DNA of 64,000 bases from Pseudomonas fluorescens (GTDB lineage: Bacteria; Pseudomonadota; Gammaproteobacteria; Pseudomonadales; Pseudomonadaceae): contig NZ_CABVHY010000019.1 in NCBI RefSeq assembly GCF_902497875.1, positions 62,001-126,000 on the forward strand, given 5' to 3'. The position numbers and the translations under genes are program-made. A model generated the notes under the pieces. It was not told the origin of the DNA, did no database searches, and saw only the letters and a program-made list of their open reading frames with translations. This document shows, in pieces, positions 17,106 to 26,574 of this stretch. Numbering within the stretch: the stretch's first letter is position 1; each line of letters opens with the position of its first letter.

Positions 17106-18107
17106 TTATTCCGCGTTGCAGAGCGCCAGGCAATTGTCGAGCATGCGGTTGGAGAAGCCCCATTCGTTGTCGTACCAGGCCAGTACCTTGAGCAGCTTGC
17201 CGCTGGACTTGGTGTGGTTGGCATCGAAGATCGACGACAGCGGGTTATGGTTGAAGTCGCTGGAGACCAGCGGCAGGGTGTTGTAGCCGAGGATCTTCGA
17301 GTGCTGGCTGGCTTCCTTGAGCAGCGCATTGACCTCATCGGCGGTGGCTTCACGCTTGAGTTGCACGGTCAGGTCCACCAGCGACACGTTGATCACTGGT
17401 ACGCGCACCGACATACCGGTCAGTTTGCCCGCCAGTTCCGGTAGCACCAGGCCCACCGCTTCGGCAGCGCCGGTCTTGCTCGGGATCATGTTCTGGGTGG
17501 CCGAACGCGCACGATACGGGTCGACATGATAGACGTCGGTCAGGTGCTGGTCGTTGGTGTAGGCGTGAATAGTGGTCATCAAGCCACTTTCGATGCCCAG
17601 TTCGCGGTGCAGCACCTGGGCGATGGGAGCCAGGCAGTTGGTGGTGCACGACGCGTTGGAGATGATCTGGTGCGACTGGCGCAGAATGTCGTGGTTGACC
17701 CCGTAAACCACGGTGGCGTCGGCGCCTTTGGCCGGTGCCGAGATAATCACTTTGCGAGCCCCGGCAGTAATATGCGCGGCGGCTTTGGCACGGTCGGTGA
17801 ACAGGCCGGTGCATTCGAAGACGACGTCGATCTTCTCGGCAGCCCATGGCAGTTCGGCCGGGTTGCGGATGGCGCTGACGGCAATCCGGTCACCATTGAC
17901 GGTCAGGCTTTCCTGATCGTGCTGCACATCGGCATCGAAGGTGCCGTGGACGGTGTCGTACTTGAGCAGGTGGGCATTCATCGCGCTGTCCCCCAGATCG
18001 TTGATGGCGACGATCTGCAGATCCTGGCGGTAACCTTGGGTATAGAGTGCTCGAAGGACATTACGGCCAATACGGCCAAAACCATTGATTGCGATTCTTA
18101 GAGTCAT
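17106..18107 (-). CDS. gap: Glyceraldehyde-3-phosphate dehydrogenase
   Basis: Gap oxidises glyceraldehyde-3-phosphate to 1,3-bisphosphoglycerate using NAD. The 333 residues begin MTLRIAINGFGRIGRNVLRA (Rossmann fold). The catalytic cysteine is Cys154 in ASCTTNC, and WYDNEWGFSNRM closes the C terminus. An upstream in-frame ATG would add 28 unmatched residues. It is divergent from edd and shares a HexR-type operator, as in other pseudomonads. Confidence 0.97.
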   Translation of the reverse strand: MTLRIAINGFGRIGRNVLRALYTQGYRQDLQIVAINDLGDSAMNAHLLKYDTVHGTFDADVQHDQESLTVNGDRIAVSAIRNPAELPWAAEKIDVVFECTGLFTDRAKAAAHITAGARKVIISAPAKGADATVVYGVNHDILRQSHQIISNASCTTNCLAPIAQVLHRELGIESGLMTTIHAYTNDQHLTDVYHVDPYRARSATQNMIPSKTGAAEAVGLVLPELAGKLTGMSVRVPVINVSLVDLTVQLKREATADEVNALLKEASQHSKILGYNTLPLVSSDFNHNPLSSIFDANHTKSSGKLLKVLAWYDNEWGFSNRMLDNCLALCNAE

Positions 18108-18195
18108 TTGAAAAGGCGCCTGTCGTCGTTTTGTTGTTGGAATAACAAGATTATTCGTAAAAAAATAGAAAACAAGCCTTTTTAGTGGCAATATT

Positions 18196-18210
18196 TTGTC
18201 TTATCTACAA
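18196..18210. promoter_or_regulatory. HexR-type operator between gap and edd
   Basis: The site TTGTCTTATCTACAA matches the TTGT-N7-ACAA pattern described for Pseudomonas HexR. It lies 89 nt from the gap start and 121 nt from the edd start, so one site could repress both. HexR is encoded at 32309-33178. Confidence 0.75.
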
Positions 18211-18330
18211 CGAGTGACCTGAATCAACTGGTCCGGATGATTGAAAACCACGTCTGCAATGCCAAGCGCAGACCCCTTCAGTCAGCATAGACAATCAGGT
18301 CGCCACATCCGTTAGCCTGGAGTTCTACAC

Positions 18331-20157
18331 ATGCATCCCCGCGTCCTTGAGGTCACCGAACGGCTTATTTCCCGCAGTCGCGCTACTCGTGAGGCTTATC
18401 TGGCCTTGATTCGCAGTGCCGCCAGCGATGGCCCGCAACGCGCCAGACTGCAATGTGCCAACTTCGCCCACGGCGTAGCCGCTTGTGGCACTGAAGACAA
18501 AAACAATCTGCGAATGATGAACGCCGCCAACGTGGCAATAGTTTCGTCATATAACGACATGCTCTCGGCGCATCAGCCGTACGAGCACTACCCGGAACAA
18601 CTCAAACATGCACTGCGCGAGATCGGCTCGGTCGGTCAGTTCGCCGGGGGGGTGCCGGCCATGTGTGACGGCGTGACCCAGGGCGAGCCGGGCATGGAGC
18701 TGGGTATCGCCAGCCGCGAAGTAATCGCGATGTCGACCGCCGTGGCGCTGTCCCACAACATGTTCGACGCGGCGATAATGCTCGGTATCTGCGACAAGAT
18801 CGTTCCCGGTCTGATGATGGGCGCATTGCGCTTCGGTCACCTGCCGACGATCTTTGTCCCCGGCGGGCCGATGGTCTCGGGGATTTCCAACAAGGAAAAA
18901 GCCGACGTCCGCCAGCGTTATGCCGAAGGCAAGGCGACCCGTGAGGAGTTGCTGGAAACGGAGATGAAGTCCTACCACAGCCCTGGCACCTGCACCTTCT
19001 ACGGCACCGCCAACACCAATCAGTTGCTGATGGAAGTCATGGGCCTGCACCTGCCAGGCGCCTCTTTCGTCAATCCGAACACCCCATTGCGCGATGCCTT
19101 GACCCGCGAAGCCGCGCATCAGATCACCCGCCTGACCAAGCAAAGCGGCAGCTTCATGCCGTTGGGTGAAATCGTCGATGAGCGTTCGCTGGTCAACTCG
19201 ATCGTTGCCCTGCACGCCACCGGCGGCTCGACCAACCACACCCTGCACATGCCGGCGATCGCCATGGCCGCGGGCATTCAACTGACCTGGCAGGACATGG
19301 CCGACCTCTCCGAAGTGGTGCCGACCCTGTCCCACGTCTACCCGAACGGCAAGGCCGACATCAACCACTTCCAGGCCGCGGGCGGTATGTCATTCCTGAT
19401 TCGCGAACTGTTGGCTGCGGGACTGCTCCACGAAAACGTCAATACCGTGGCCGGTCACGGCCTGAGCCGCTACACCAAGGAACCGTTCCTCGATAACGGT
19501 GAACTGGTCTGGCGTGAAGGCCCGAGCGACAGCCTCGACGAAAATATCCTGCGTCCGGTGGCCCGGGCGTTCTCGCCGGAAGGCGGTCTGCGGGTAATGG
19601 AAGGCAACCTCGGACGTGGTGTGATGAAGGTCTCGGCGGTTGCGCCTGAGCATCAGATCGTCGAAGCGCCGGCGATGGTGTTCCAGGATCAGCAGGACCT
19701 GGCCGATGCCTTCAAGGCCGGTCTTCTGGAGAAGGACTTTGTCGCGGTGATGCGCTTCCAGGGGCCGCGTTCCAACGGCATGCCGGAACTGCACAAGATG
19801 ACGCCGTTCCTCGGCGTGTTGCAGGACCGTGGTTTCAAGGTCGCGCTGGTCACCGACGGGCGCATGTCCGGCGCTTCCGGGAAAATCCCGGCAGCGATCC
19901 ACGTCTGTCCCGAGGCCTTTGTCGGCGGCGCGCTGGCGCGGGTGCACGATGGCGATATCATCCGGGTCGATGGCGTCGAAGGCACCTTGCAGCTTATGGT
20001 CGACGCCGATGAATTCGCCGCGCGTGAACCGGCCAAGGGCTTGCTGGATAACGGCATTGGCTGCGGTCGGGAATTGTTCGGTTTCATGCGCATGGCCTTC
20101 AGCTCGGCAGAGCAGGGCGCCAGCGCCTTTACCTCTGCCCTGGAGACCCTTAAGTGA
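18331..20157 (+). CDS. edd: 6-Phosphogluconate dehydratase
   Basis: Edd dehydrates 6-phosphogluconate to 2-keto-3-deoxy-6-phosphogluconate, the first committed Entner-Doudoroff step. It is an IlvD/Edd-family iron-sulfur dehydratase of 608 residues, normal for the family. The motifs VPAMCDGVTQGEPGMELG, GTCTFYGTANTN, TGGSTNHTLHMPAIA and TDGRMSGASGKIP are present, with the cluster cysteines in the first two. Its stop overlaps the GTG start of glk, so translation is coupled. Confidence 0.98.
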   Translation: MHPRVLEVTERLISRSRATREAYLALIRSAASDGPQRARLQCANFAHGVAACGTEDKNNLRMMNAANVAIVSSYNDMLSAHQPYEHYPEQLKHALREIGSVGQFAGGVPAMCDGVTQGEPGMELGIASREVIAMSTAVALSHNMFDAAIMLGICDKIVPGLMMGALRFGHLPTIFVPGGPMVSGISNKEKADVRQRYAEGKATREELLETEMKSYHSPGTCTFYGTANTNQLLMEVMGLHLPGASFVNPNTPLRDALTREAAHQITRLTKQSGSFMPLGEIVDERSLVNSIVALHATGGSTNHTLHMPAIAMAAGIQLTWQDMADLSEVVPTLSHVYPNGKADINHFQAAGGMSFLIRELLAAGLLHENVNTVAGHGLSRYTKEPFLDNGELVWREGPSDSLDENILRPVARAFSPEGGLRVMEGNLGRGVMKVSAVAPEHQIVEAPAMVFQDQQDLADAFKAGLLEKDFVAVMRFQGPRSNGMPELHKMTPFLGVLQDRGFKVALVTDGRMSGASGKIPAAIHVCPEAFVGGALARVHDGDIIRVDGVEGTLQLMVDADEFAAREPAKGLLDNGIGCGRELFGFMRMAFSSAEQGASAFTSALETLK

Positions 20158-21110
20158 AATTAGCGCTGGTCGGTGACATTGGTGGAACCAATGCACGTTT
20201 TGCGTTGTGGAAAGACCAGCGACTGGAGTCGATCCAGGTGTTGGCGACAGCAGATTACGCCAACCCGGAAGCGGCCATTGGCGTCTATCTGAACGGACTG
20301 GGCCTGGCGCCCGGTTCGATCGGCGCGGTATGCCTGTCGGTGGCAGGTCCCGTGGGCGGTGATGAGTTTCGCTTTACCAACAATCACTGGCGGCTGAGTC
20401 GCAAAGCTTTCTGCCAGACCTTGCAGGTCGATCAGCTGTTGCTGGTCAACGATTTCTCGGCCATGGCCCTGGGCATGACCCGACTGCAGCCAGACGAATT
20501 CCGGGTGGTCTGCGAAGGGACTCCCGAGCCGTTACGCCCGGCGGTGGTGATGGGTCCCGGGACGGGTTTGGGTGTCGGCACTTTGCTGGATCTGGGCGCA
20601 GGTCGCTGGATGGCGCTACCGGGTGAAGGCGGACATGTCGACTTGCCATTGAGTAGTCTGCGGGAAACCCAGTTGTGGCAACACATCTTCAACGAGATTG
20701 GGCATGTCAGCGCGGAAACGGCGCTGAGCGGCAGTGGTTTGCCGCGGATCTATCGGGCGATTTGCGCGGTAGACGGGCATGAGCCGGTCCTCGATACGCC
20801 GCAAGAGATCACCGCTGCCGGACTGGCGGGTGACCCGATTGCCCTGGAAGTGCTGGAGCAGTTCTGCTGCTGGCTCGGCCGCGTCGCCGGCAACAATGTA
20901 TTGACCAGCGGCGGGCGGGGCGGGGTGTATATCGTCGGTGGAGTGGTTCCGCGGTTTGCCGAGTTCTTCTTGACGAGCGGGTTTGCCCGCTGCTTCGCCG
21001 ACAAGGGCTGCATGAGCGATTACTTCAAGGGCATTCCGGTGTGGTTGGTGACAGCGCCGTATTCCGGATTGACCGGCGCGGGTGTGGCGCTGGAGCAGGC
21101 AATTACCTAG
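20154..21110 (+). CDS. glk: Glucokinase
   Basis: Glk phosphorylates glucose with ATP. It is a 318-residue member of the bacterial glucokinase family. The phosphate loop GDIGGTNARF is at about 7-16, and VNDFSAMALG, GPGTGLGVG and PGEGGHVDLP follow. The GTG start overlaps the edd stop by 4 nt. It feeds glucose imported by GtsABCD to the Zwf route. Confidence 0.96.
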   Translation: MKLALVGDIGGTNARFALWKDQRLESIQVLATADYANPEAAIGVYLNGLGLAPGSIGAVCLSVAGPVGGDEFRFTNNHWRLSRKAFCQTLQVDQLLLVNDFSAMALGMTRLQPDEFRVVCEGTPEPLRPAVVMGPGTGLGVGTLLDLGAGRWMALPGEGGHVDLPLSSLRETQLWQHIFNEIGHVSAETALSGSGLPRIYRAICAVDGHEPVLDTPQEITAAGLAGDPIALEVLEQFCCWLGRVAGNNVLTSGGRGGVYIVGGVVPRFAEFFLTSGFARCFADKGCMSDYFKGIPVWLVTAPYSGLTGAGVALEQAIT

Positions 21111-21125
21111 CTGAAAATGATCACC

Positions 21126-21257
21126 TGTGGCGAGGGAGCTTGCTCCCGCTGGAGCGCGTAGCGGTCCCAAAACCTGCCACCGAGTTCTATCTGACAAACT
21201 CGGTTGCAGAATTTACGACTGCTTCGCAGCCGAGCGGGAGCAAGCTCCCTCGCCACA
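21126..21257. repeat. REPIN-like inverted repeat, second family
   Basis: The arms are TGTGGCGAGGGAGCTTGCTC and GAGCAAGCTCCCTCGCCACA, separated by about 90 nt. Another copy of this family lies at 31121-31252. It differs from the GTGGGAGCGAGC family elsewhere in the window. It separates glk from gltR. Confidence 0.85.
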
Positions 21258-21335
21258 AAAGCCCATTCGCCGTACATTTGCGCTCAGGCATAATCCGTTT
21301 TCCCGGTTCCATCCATAACAACAAGGACGACCCCC

Positions 21336-22067
21336 GTGAGCTCAGTCAACAAGTCGATTTTGTTGGTCGATGACGATCAAGAGATACGCGAGTTGCTGGA
21401 CACCTATCTCAGTCGCGCCGGTTTTCAGGTGCGGACCACGCCCGACGGTGCCGGGTTTCGCCAGGCCTTGAACGAGGCGCCGAGCGACCTGGTGATCCTC
21501 GATGTGATGCTGCCGGACGAAGACGGCTTCAGCCTGTGCCGATGGATTCGCCAGCACCCGCGTCAGTCCCAGGTACCGATCATCATGCTTACCGCCAGTT
21601 CCGACGAAGCCGATCGGGTCATCGGTCTGGAGTTGGGGGCCGACGACTACCTCGGCAAGCCCTTCAGCCCCCGTGAACTGCAGGCGCGAATCAAAGCGCT
21701 GCTGCGTCGAGCCCAGTTCGGCCAGGAGCGCTCCGGCGGCGAGGTGTTGTGCTTCGATGAGTGGCGCCTGGATATGGTCAGTCATCGGCTGTTTCATACC
21801 GACGGCGAAGAAGTGATTTTATCCGGCGCCGATTTCGCCTTGCTGAAACTGTTTCTCGATCACCCCCAGGAAATCCTCGACCGCGACACCATTGGTAACG
21901 CCACCCGGGGTCGCGATCTGATGCCTCTGGACCGGATCGTCGACATGGCGGTCAGCCGCCTGCGCCAGCGCTTGCGCGATACCGACAAACCACCACGCTT
22001 GATCCGCACGGTGCGTGGCAGCGGTTATCAATTGGCTGCCAATGTGGTTGCCAGTAATGGTCACTGA
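21336..22067 (+). CDS. gltR: Glucose-responsive two-component response regulator
   Basis: This is an OmpR/PhoB-type regulator of 243 residues. The receiver acidic pocket is VDDD near 11-14, the phospho-acceptor is Asp56 in VILDVMLPDEDGF, and the switch lysine sits in LGKPFSPREL. A winged-helix domain follows. The start is GTG. It overlaps the sensor kinase gene, and it lies upstream of the glucose transporter genes it is known to control in P. aeruginosa (GltR/GtrS). Confidence 0.9.
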   Translation: MSSVNKSILLVDDDQEIRELLDTYLSRAGFQVRTTPDGAGFRQALNEAPSDLVILDVMLPDEDGFSLCRWIRQHPRQSQVPIIMLTASSDEADRVIGLELGADDYLGKPFSPRELQARIKALLRRAQFGQERSGGEVLCFDEWRLDMVSHRLFHTDGEEVILSGADFALLKLFLDHPQEILDRDTIGNATRGRDLMPLDRIVDMAVSRLRQRLRDTDKPPRLIRTVRGSGYQLAANVVASNGH

Positions 22068-23526
22068 GTTCTTCAGCCGGATTGCCCGGCGCGTGCCGGT
22101 GCCGCGCTCGTTGCTTGGGCGGATGCTGCTGCTGACCTTGCTCGCGGTGCTGTTCGCACAGGCCTTGTCGAGTGTGATCTGGGTCTCGCAACTGCGCGCC
22201 ACTCAGCTCGAAGGCCTGGTTACCAGTGCCCGCAGCCTGGCGCATTCGATGACCGCCAGCGTCAGTTATTTCCGCTCCTTGCCGGTGGCTTACCGGCCGT
22301 TGGTCCTCGACCAGTTGCGCAGCATGGGCGGGACGCGTTTCGTCGTGACCCTCAACGACAAGCCGCTGGGCATGGAGGTGCTGCCGCCGACGCCACGCAA
22401 GCAAGCGGTGCTCAAGGCAGTGGAGGAAGTGCTGCGCCAGTCCCTGGGCAATGATGCCGTTATTTCGGTGCAATTCGTCAGTGCCGATGACCTGCGAATT
22501 TTCAACGGGGGTTTGAAACTCGATGAGTTGCCGCGCTCCTGGGCCCATTACGCGTTGACCCTGGAACCGGTGAATCCGCCGGTGCTGGTGACGCAAATCC
22601 AGTTGGCCGCGGGCGAATGGCTGTACATCGCCTCACTGTTGCCCGAGCCCTACACCAGTCTCGAAGAACAAGGGCTGCCGTCGCAGCAAGTGTGGTTCAT
22701 TGTGCTGACCAGCAGTTTTCTGCTGCTGTTCATCGGCCTGTTGGTGCACTGGCAGAGCCGGCCGCTCAAGCGCCTGGCGCGGGCTGCAAGGGATATGTCA
22801 CTGGGCGCCGAGGTCGAACCGGTGGCGCAGGGCGGTGGCAGCGAAGTGGTCGAAGTCGGCCGCGCGTTCAATGCCATGCGCGAACGCATCAGCCGCTACC
22901 TGACCGAGCGCAGCCAGTTGTTCAGCGCCATTTCCCATGACTTGCGCACGCCGATCACCCGTCTGCGGCTGCGGGTCGAGCTGCTGGAAGATGAACAGTT
23001 GCAAGCCAAGTTCGGTCGCGACCTCGATGAGCTGGAGTTGTTGGTCAAGGGCGCGCTGCAATGCGTCAAGGACACTGATATTCACGAAAACATCGAGCCG
23101 GTGGACCTTAACCATGTGCTCGATTGCCTGGTCGAACCCTATCTGGCGCCCAACGGCAATGGCCGCGTGACTCAGCAGGGACGGGCGCTGGCCACCTATC
23201 CCGGCAAGCCGCTGGCGCTCAAGCGCTGCATCGGCAATCTGATCGACAACGCCCTGAAGTACGGGCAAAAGGCTCATCTGCACATCGACGACGATGACAG
23301 CGCGTTCATCCTGCATGTCGATGACGAAGGCCCCGGCGTCCCCGAGCAGCGTCTGGAACAGTGCTTTGAACCGCACTTTCGTCTGGCCGGTCAGCAGCAG
23401 GGTTATGGCCTGGGACTGGGCATCGCCCGCAACATCGCCCACAGCCATGGGGGTGAGGTGAGTTTGCAGAATCTGCGCGAAGGCGGGTTGCGGGTGACCT
23501 TGCATTTGCCGCGTTCGGTGGATTGA
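22057..23526 (+). CDS. gtrS: Sensor histidine kinase of the glucose two-component system
   Basis: This inner-membrane kinase of about 489 residues has an N-terminal membrane helix (LLLTLLAVLFAQALSSVIW), a periplasmic sensor domain, a second helix (VLTSSFLLLFIGLLVHW), HAMP, HisKA with the phospho-accepting histidine in SAISHDLRTPITR (about His294), and an HATPase domain with LIDNALKYG and GYGLGLGIARN. I place the start at MVTEFFSRIARR, which overlaps the gltR stop by 11 nt; an ATG 14 codons earlier lies deeper inside gltR. In P. aeruginosa GtrS senses 2-ketogluconate and 6-phosphogluconate. Confidence 0.9.
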   Translation: MVTEFFSRIARRVPVPRSLLGRMLLLTLLAVLFAQALSSVIWVSQLRATQLEGLVTSARSLAHSMTASVSYFRSLPVAYRPLVLDQLRSMGGTRFVVTLNDKPLGMEVLPPTPRKQAVLKAVEEVLRQSLGNDAVISVQFVSADDLRIFNGGLKLDELPRSWAHYALTLEPVNPPVLVTQIQLAAGEWLYIASLLPEPYTSLEEQGLPSQQVWFIVLTSSFLLLFIGLLVHWQSRPLKRLARAARDMSLGAEVEPVAQGGGSEVVEVGRAFNAMRERISRYLTERSQLFSAISHDLRTPITRLRLRVELLEDEQLQAKFGRDLDELELLVKGALQCVKDTDIHENIEPVDLNHVLDCLVEPYLAPNGNGRVTQQGRALATYPGKPLALKRCIGNLIDNALKYGQKAHLHIDDDDSAFILHVDDEGPGVPEQRLEQCFEPHFRLAGQQQGYGLGLGIARNIAHSHGGEVSLQNLREGGLRVTLHLPRSVD

Positions 23527-23560
23527 TCTAGGGGTTCGCTAAAGCCACCGCGTCATCGTT

Positions 23561-23659
23561 CATCGCGAGCAAGCTCGCTCCCACATTGGATCTGTGCCGA
23601 TCACGCCATTGTGGCCTGGCGCAGATTAACTGTGGGAGCGAGCTTGCTCGCGATAGCGG
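23561..23659. repeat. REPIN (inverted REP pair)
   Basis: Arms CATCGCGAGCAAGCTCGCTC and TGTGGGAGCGAGCTTGCTCG face each other. The order of the arms is reversed relative to 4151-4242. It lies between gtrS and the isomerase gene. Confidence 0.85.
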
Positions 23660-23695
23660 TGGAACATTCAACACAACTTATGAAGTCTGGCCTTA

Positions 23696-23737
23696 TGTCA
23701 CTGAACGGTGACATTTCCCCGGTCCTTCGTTACCTGC
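23696..23737 (+). promoter_or_regulatory. Operator module upstream of the isomerase gene
   Basis: An inverted repeat TGTCAC-N6-GTGACA (23696-23713) is followed by CCTTCGTTACCTGC (23724-23737). The same two elements with the same spacing occur before gtsA at 25049-25090. The regulator is not known; GltR, encoded just upstream, is the first candidate. An A-rich AACAACAA motif of the Crc/Hfq type follows at 23774-23781. Confidence 0.65.
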
Positions 23738-23793
23738 ATCTTCACAGGCCTTGTTTAGACTCCAATCAGTCATAACAACAAAAAAGGCACTCC

Positions 23794-25053
23794 ATGGACA
23801 CCACTCCTGCAACGTTCAGCAGTTGGCTGAACGCACCTGCCCACCACGCCTGGCTCGCCGCCGAAGGCCAGCGCCTGCTGGAATTTGCCAAGGCCTCGAA
23901 GGTCGCCGAAGGCTTCGGCAATCTCGACTATCTGGGCTGCCTGCCAGTCAACGCCCAAGCCGAAACCATGAACACCGCGCGCATGACCCACAGCTTTGCC
24001 ATGGCGCACATCCAGGGCATTCCCGGGTTTGCCGAGCTGGTGGACCATGGCATCGCGGCCCTGAACGGACCGCTGCGTGACACCGAACACGGCGGCTGGT
24101 ATGCCGCGCCGTTCCACCGCGACGGCAACACGGACAAAGCCGCCTACCTGCATGCCTTTATTGCGCTGGCTGCCAGTTCTGCGAGGGTCGCCGGGCGCCC
24201 GGGTGCACAGGCCTTGCTGGCGGAGGCGATCAAGATGATCGACGAGCATTTCTGGAGCGAGGAGGAGGGCGCCATGGGCGAATCCTTCAATCGCGACTGG
24301 CGCTTGGAGGAGGCTTATCGCGGCGCCAACAGCAATATGCACGCAACCGAGGCCTTTCTGGCCCTGGCGGATGTCACTCAGGACAACCGCTGGCTGGACC
24401 GCGCCTTGCGCGTCGTCGAGCGAGTGATTCATACCCATGCCGCGGCCAACGAGTTTCTGGTCATTGAGCATTTCGATCGTCACTGGCAGCCGCTACGCGA
24501 ATACAACCAGGACAATCCCGCCGACGGCTTTCGCCCCTACGGCACCACTCCCGGTCACGGTTTCGAATGGGCGCGACTGGTGCTGCACCTCGAAGCGGCG
24601 CGCAATGCGGCGGGGCTGGTGACTCCTGAGTGGTTGCTGGGCGATGCGCAAAAGTTGTTCGAGAATAACTGTCTGCATGGCTGGGAGGTCGATGGCGCAC
24701 CGGGCATCGTCTACACCCTGGACTGGGACAATCACCCGGTGGTTCGCCAGCGCTTGCACTGGACCCATGCCGAAGCCAGCGCCGCCGCCAGCGCCTTGCT
24801 CAAGCGCACCGGGAAGCAGCGTTACGAAACCTGGTATCGGTGCTTCTGGGAGTTCAGCGAAAGCCGCTTGATCGACCGGGTCAACGGCAGCTGGCATCAC
24901 GAACTGGACCCGCAGAACCGACCCAGTGCCGATATCTGGGCGGGCAAACCCGATCTCTATCACGCCTGGCAAGCCGTCCTGCTGCCCCGCTTGCCGCTGG
25001 CGCCGAGCATGGCGACGGCCTTGGCGCAGTTAGCCGCGAGCGCGGCTGTGTAA
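23794..25053 (+). CDS. AGE-family sugar isomerase (probable D-mannose isomerase)
   Basis: This 419-residue protein of the N-acylglucosamine 2-epimerase/YihS superfamily (an alpha6/alpha6 barrel) probably interconverts mannose and fructose in the cytoplasm. RMTHSFAMAH, SNMHATEAFLAL, GHGFEWARL and HWTHAEASAAA carry the expected histidines and acidic residues of the active-site cavity. It sits between gtrS and gtsA and shares an upstream operator module with gtsA. That suggests a sugar imported by GtsABCD, such as mannose, is its substrate source. Glucosamine or other epimerase activity cannot be excluded. Confidence 0.82.
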   Translation: MDTTPATFSSWLNAPAHHAWLAAEGQRLLEFAKASKVAEGFGNLDYLGCLPVNAQAETMNTARMTHSFAMAHIQGIPGFAELVDHGIAALNGPLRDTEHGGWYAAPFHRDGNTDKAAYLHAFIALAASSARVAGRPGAQALLAEAIKMIDEHFWSEEEGAMGESFNRDWRLEEAYRGANSNMHATEAFLALADVTQDNRWLDRALRVVERVIHTHAAANEFLVIEHFDRHWQPLREYNQDNPADGFRPYGTTPGHGFEWARLVLHLEAARNAAGLVTPEWLLGDAQKLFENNCLHGWEVDGAPGIVYTLDWDNHPVVRQRLHWTHAEASAAASALLKRTGKQRYETWYRCFWEFSESRLIDRVNGSWHHELDPQNRPSADIWAGKPDLYHAWQAVLLPRLPLAPSMATALAQLAASAAV

Positions 25054-25090
25054 CCATCTGGTGACATTTACGCATCCCTTCGTTACCTGC
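25049..25090 (+). promoter_or_regulatory. Operator module upstream of gtsA
   Basis: The inverted repeat TGTAAC-N6-GTGACA (25049-25066) overlaps the stop codon of the isomerase gene. CCTTCGTTACCTGC follows at 25077-25090. Both are repeated with identical spacing at 23696-23737. An AACAACAAGAAAGG stretch (25148-25161), matching the AANAANAA Crc/Hfq target pattern, overlaps the gtsA ribosome binding site. Confidence 0.65.
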
Positions 25091-25169
25091 GAAGGCCAAG
25101 ACCCTGGTTAAAATCCTATGCAGCGCAAGCACCAGACTTGCATGCATAACAACAAGAAAGGTACTTCAG

Positions 25170-26450
25170 ATGAATGCGATCACTCGCCTCGCCACTGTCA
25201 TTTCTCTCGCTTCGTTGTTTCCTCTCAGCGCCCTTGCTGCCGATGCCAAAGGCACGGTGGAAGTTGTGCACTGGTGGACCTCGGGTGGCGAAGCCAAAGC
25301 TGTCAAAGTCCTGGAAAATCTCGTTGAAAAAGACGGCTATGAATGGAAGGACAGTGCTGTCGCCGGGGGTGGCGGTGCCGCGGCCATGACCGTGCTGAAA
25401 ACCCGCGCTGTCTCTGGCAACCCGCCTTCTGCCGCACAGATCAAAGGTCCGGACCTGCAAGAGTGGGGCGCACTGGGTCTGCTGACCAACCTCGATGAAG
25501 TCTCCAGCCAGAACAACTGGGACAAGCTGCTCTCCAAAACCGTTTCCGACACCATGAAATACGACGGACACTACGTCGCCGTGCCGGTGAACATCCACCG
25601 GGTCAACTGGCTGTGGATCAATCCGGAAGTCTTCAAGAAAGCCGGCATCGACAAAGCCCCGACCACCCTCGAAGAATTCTATGCCGCTGGCGACAAGCTC
25701 AGGGCCGCCGGTTTCATCCCGCTGGCCCATGGCGGTCAACCTTGGCAGGACAGCACGGTGTTCGAGGGCCTGGTGCTGAGCATCATGGGCGCCGATGGCT
25801 ACAAGAAAGCCTTCATCGACCTCGACGAGAAAACCCTGAACAGCGAGAAAATGGTCGAAGTCTTTACCGCCCTGAAGAAACTTGGTGGCTACATGGACGA
25901 AAACCGCGCCGGGCGTGACTGGAATATCGCCGCTGCCGAAGTCATCAACGGCAAGGCCGGCATGCAGATCATGGGCGACTGGGCCAAGAGCGAATGGACC
26001 GCAGCCGACAAGGTCGCCGGCAAGGATTATCAATGCGTGCCGTTCCCCGGCACCCAAGGCAGCTACACCTACAACATCGACTCCCTGGCGATGTTCAAGC
26101 TGTCCGCGAAGAACAACACCCCGGGCAATATCGCCGCGCAAAACGATGTGGCCAAGATCGCTCTGGAGCCTGAATTCCAGTACGTGTTCAACCAGAACAA
26201 AGGTTCGATCCCGGTGCGCAATGACCTGGACATGAGCAAGTTCGACGCCTGTGGCCAGGCTTCGGCGAAGGACTTCGCCGAAGCGGACAAGAACGGCAAG
26301 CTGGAGCCGAGCATGGCCCACAACATGGCCACGAGCCTGGCAGTACAAGGCGCGATCTTCGATGTGGTGACCAACTTCATGAGCGACAAGAATGCCGACC
26401 CGGCCAAGGCCGGCAAGCAGATGTCCTCGGCGATCAAAGCCGCCCTGTAA
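25170..26450 (+). CDS. gtsA: Glucose ABC transporter, periplasmic binding protein
   Basis: This 426-residue solute-binding protein belongs to the family 1 sugar-binding type. A signal peptide of about 23 residues ends at PLSALA. The mature chain begins with a WWTSGGEAK stretch typical of glucose/mannose binders, and WQDSTVFEG and MGDWAKSEW follow. It delivers glucose to GtsBC. It is the first gene of gtsABCD-oprB. Expression is probably catabolite-controlled, because an A-rich Crc/Hfq motif covers the ribosome binding site. Confidence 0.95.
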   Translation: MNAITRLATVISLASLFPLSALAADAKGTVEVVHWWTSGGEAKAVKVLENLVEKDGYEWKDSAVAGGGGAAAMTVLKTRAVSGNPPSAAQIKGPDLQEWGALGLLTNLDEVSSQNNWDKLLSKTVSDTMKYDGHYVAVPVNIHRVNWLWINPEVFKKAGIDKAPTTLEEFYAAGDKLRAAGFIPLAHGGQPWQDSTVFEGLVLSIMGADGYKKAFIDLDEKTLNSEKMVEVFTALKKLGGYMDENRAGRDWNIAAAEVINGKAGMQIMGDWAKSEWTAADKVAGKDYQCVPFPGTQGSYTYNIDSLAMFKLSAKNNTPGNIAAQNDVAKIALEPEFQYVFNQNKGSIPVRNDLDMSKFDACGQASAKDFAEADKNGKLEPSMAHNMATSLAVQGAIFDVVTNFMSDKNADPAKAGKQMSSAIKAAL

Positions 26451-26574
26451 CACCGGCACCCGCCGCAGGCACGCCTGCGGCCAACCCCTCACCGTTGCCT
26501 GTACGGCATGAGCCCCGGCCCATGTTGCTGGAGGCGCTCGGTCTGGATTTCACTTCTTCAACAGGAGTTTTCCG

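Noticed and set aside
25116..26492. Antisense open frame of 458 codons over gtsA
   Set aside because: No recognisable protein; gtsA on the other strand is certain.
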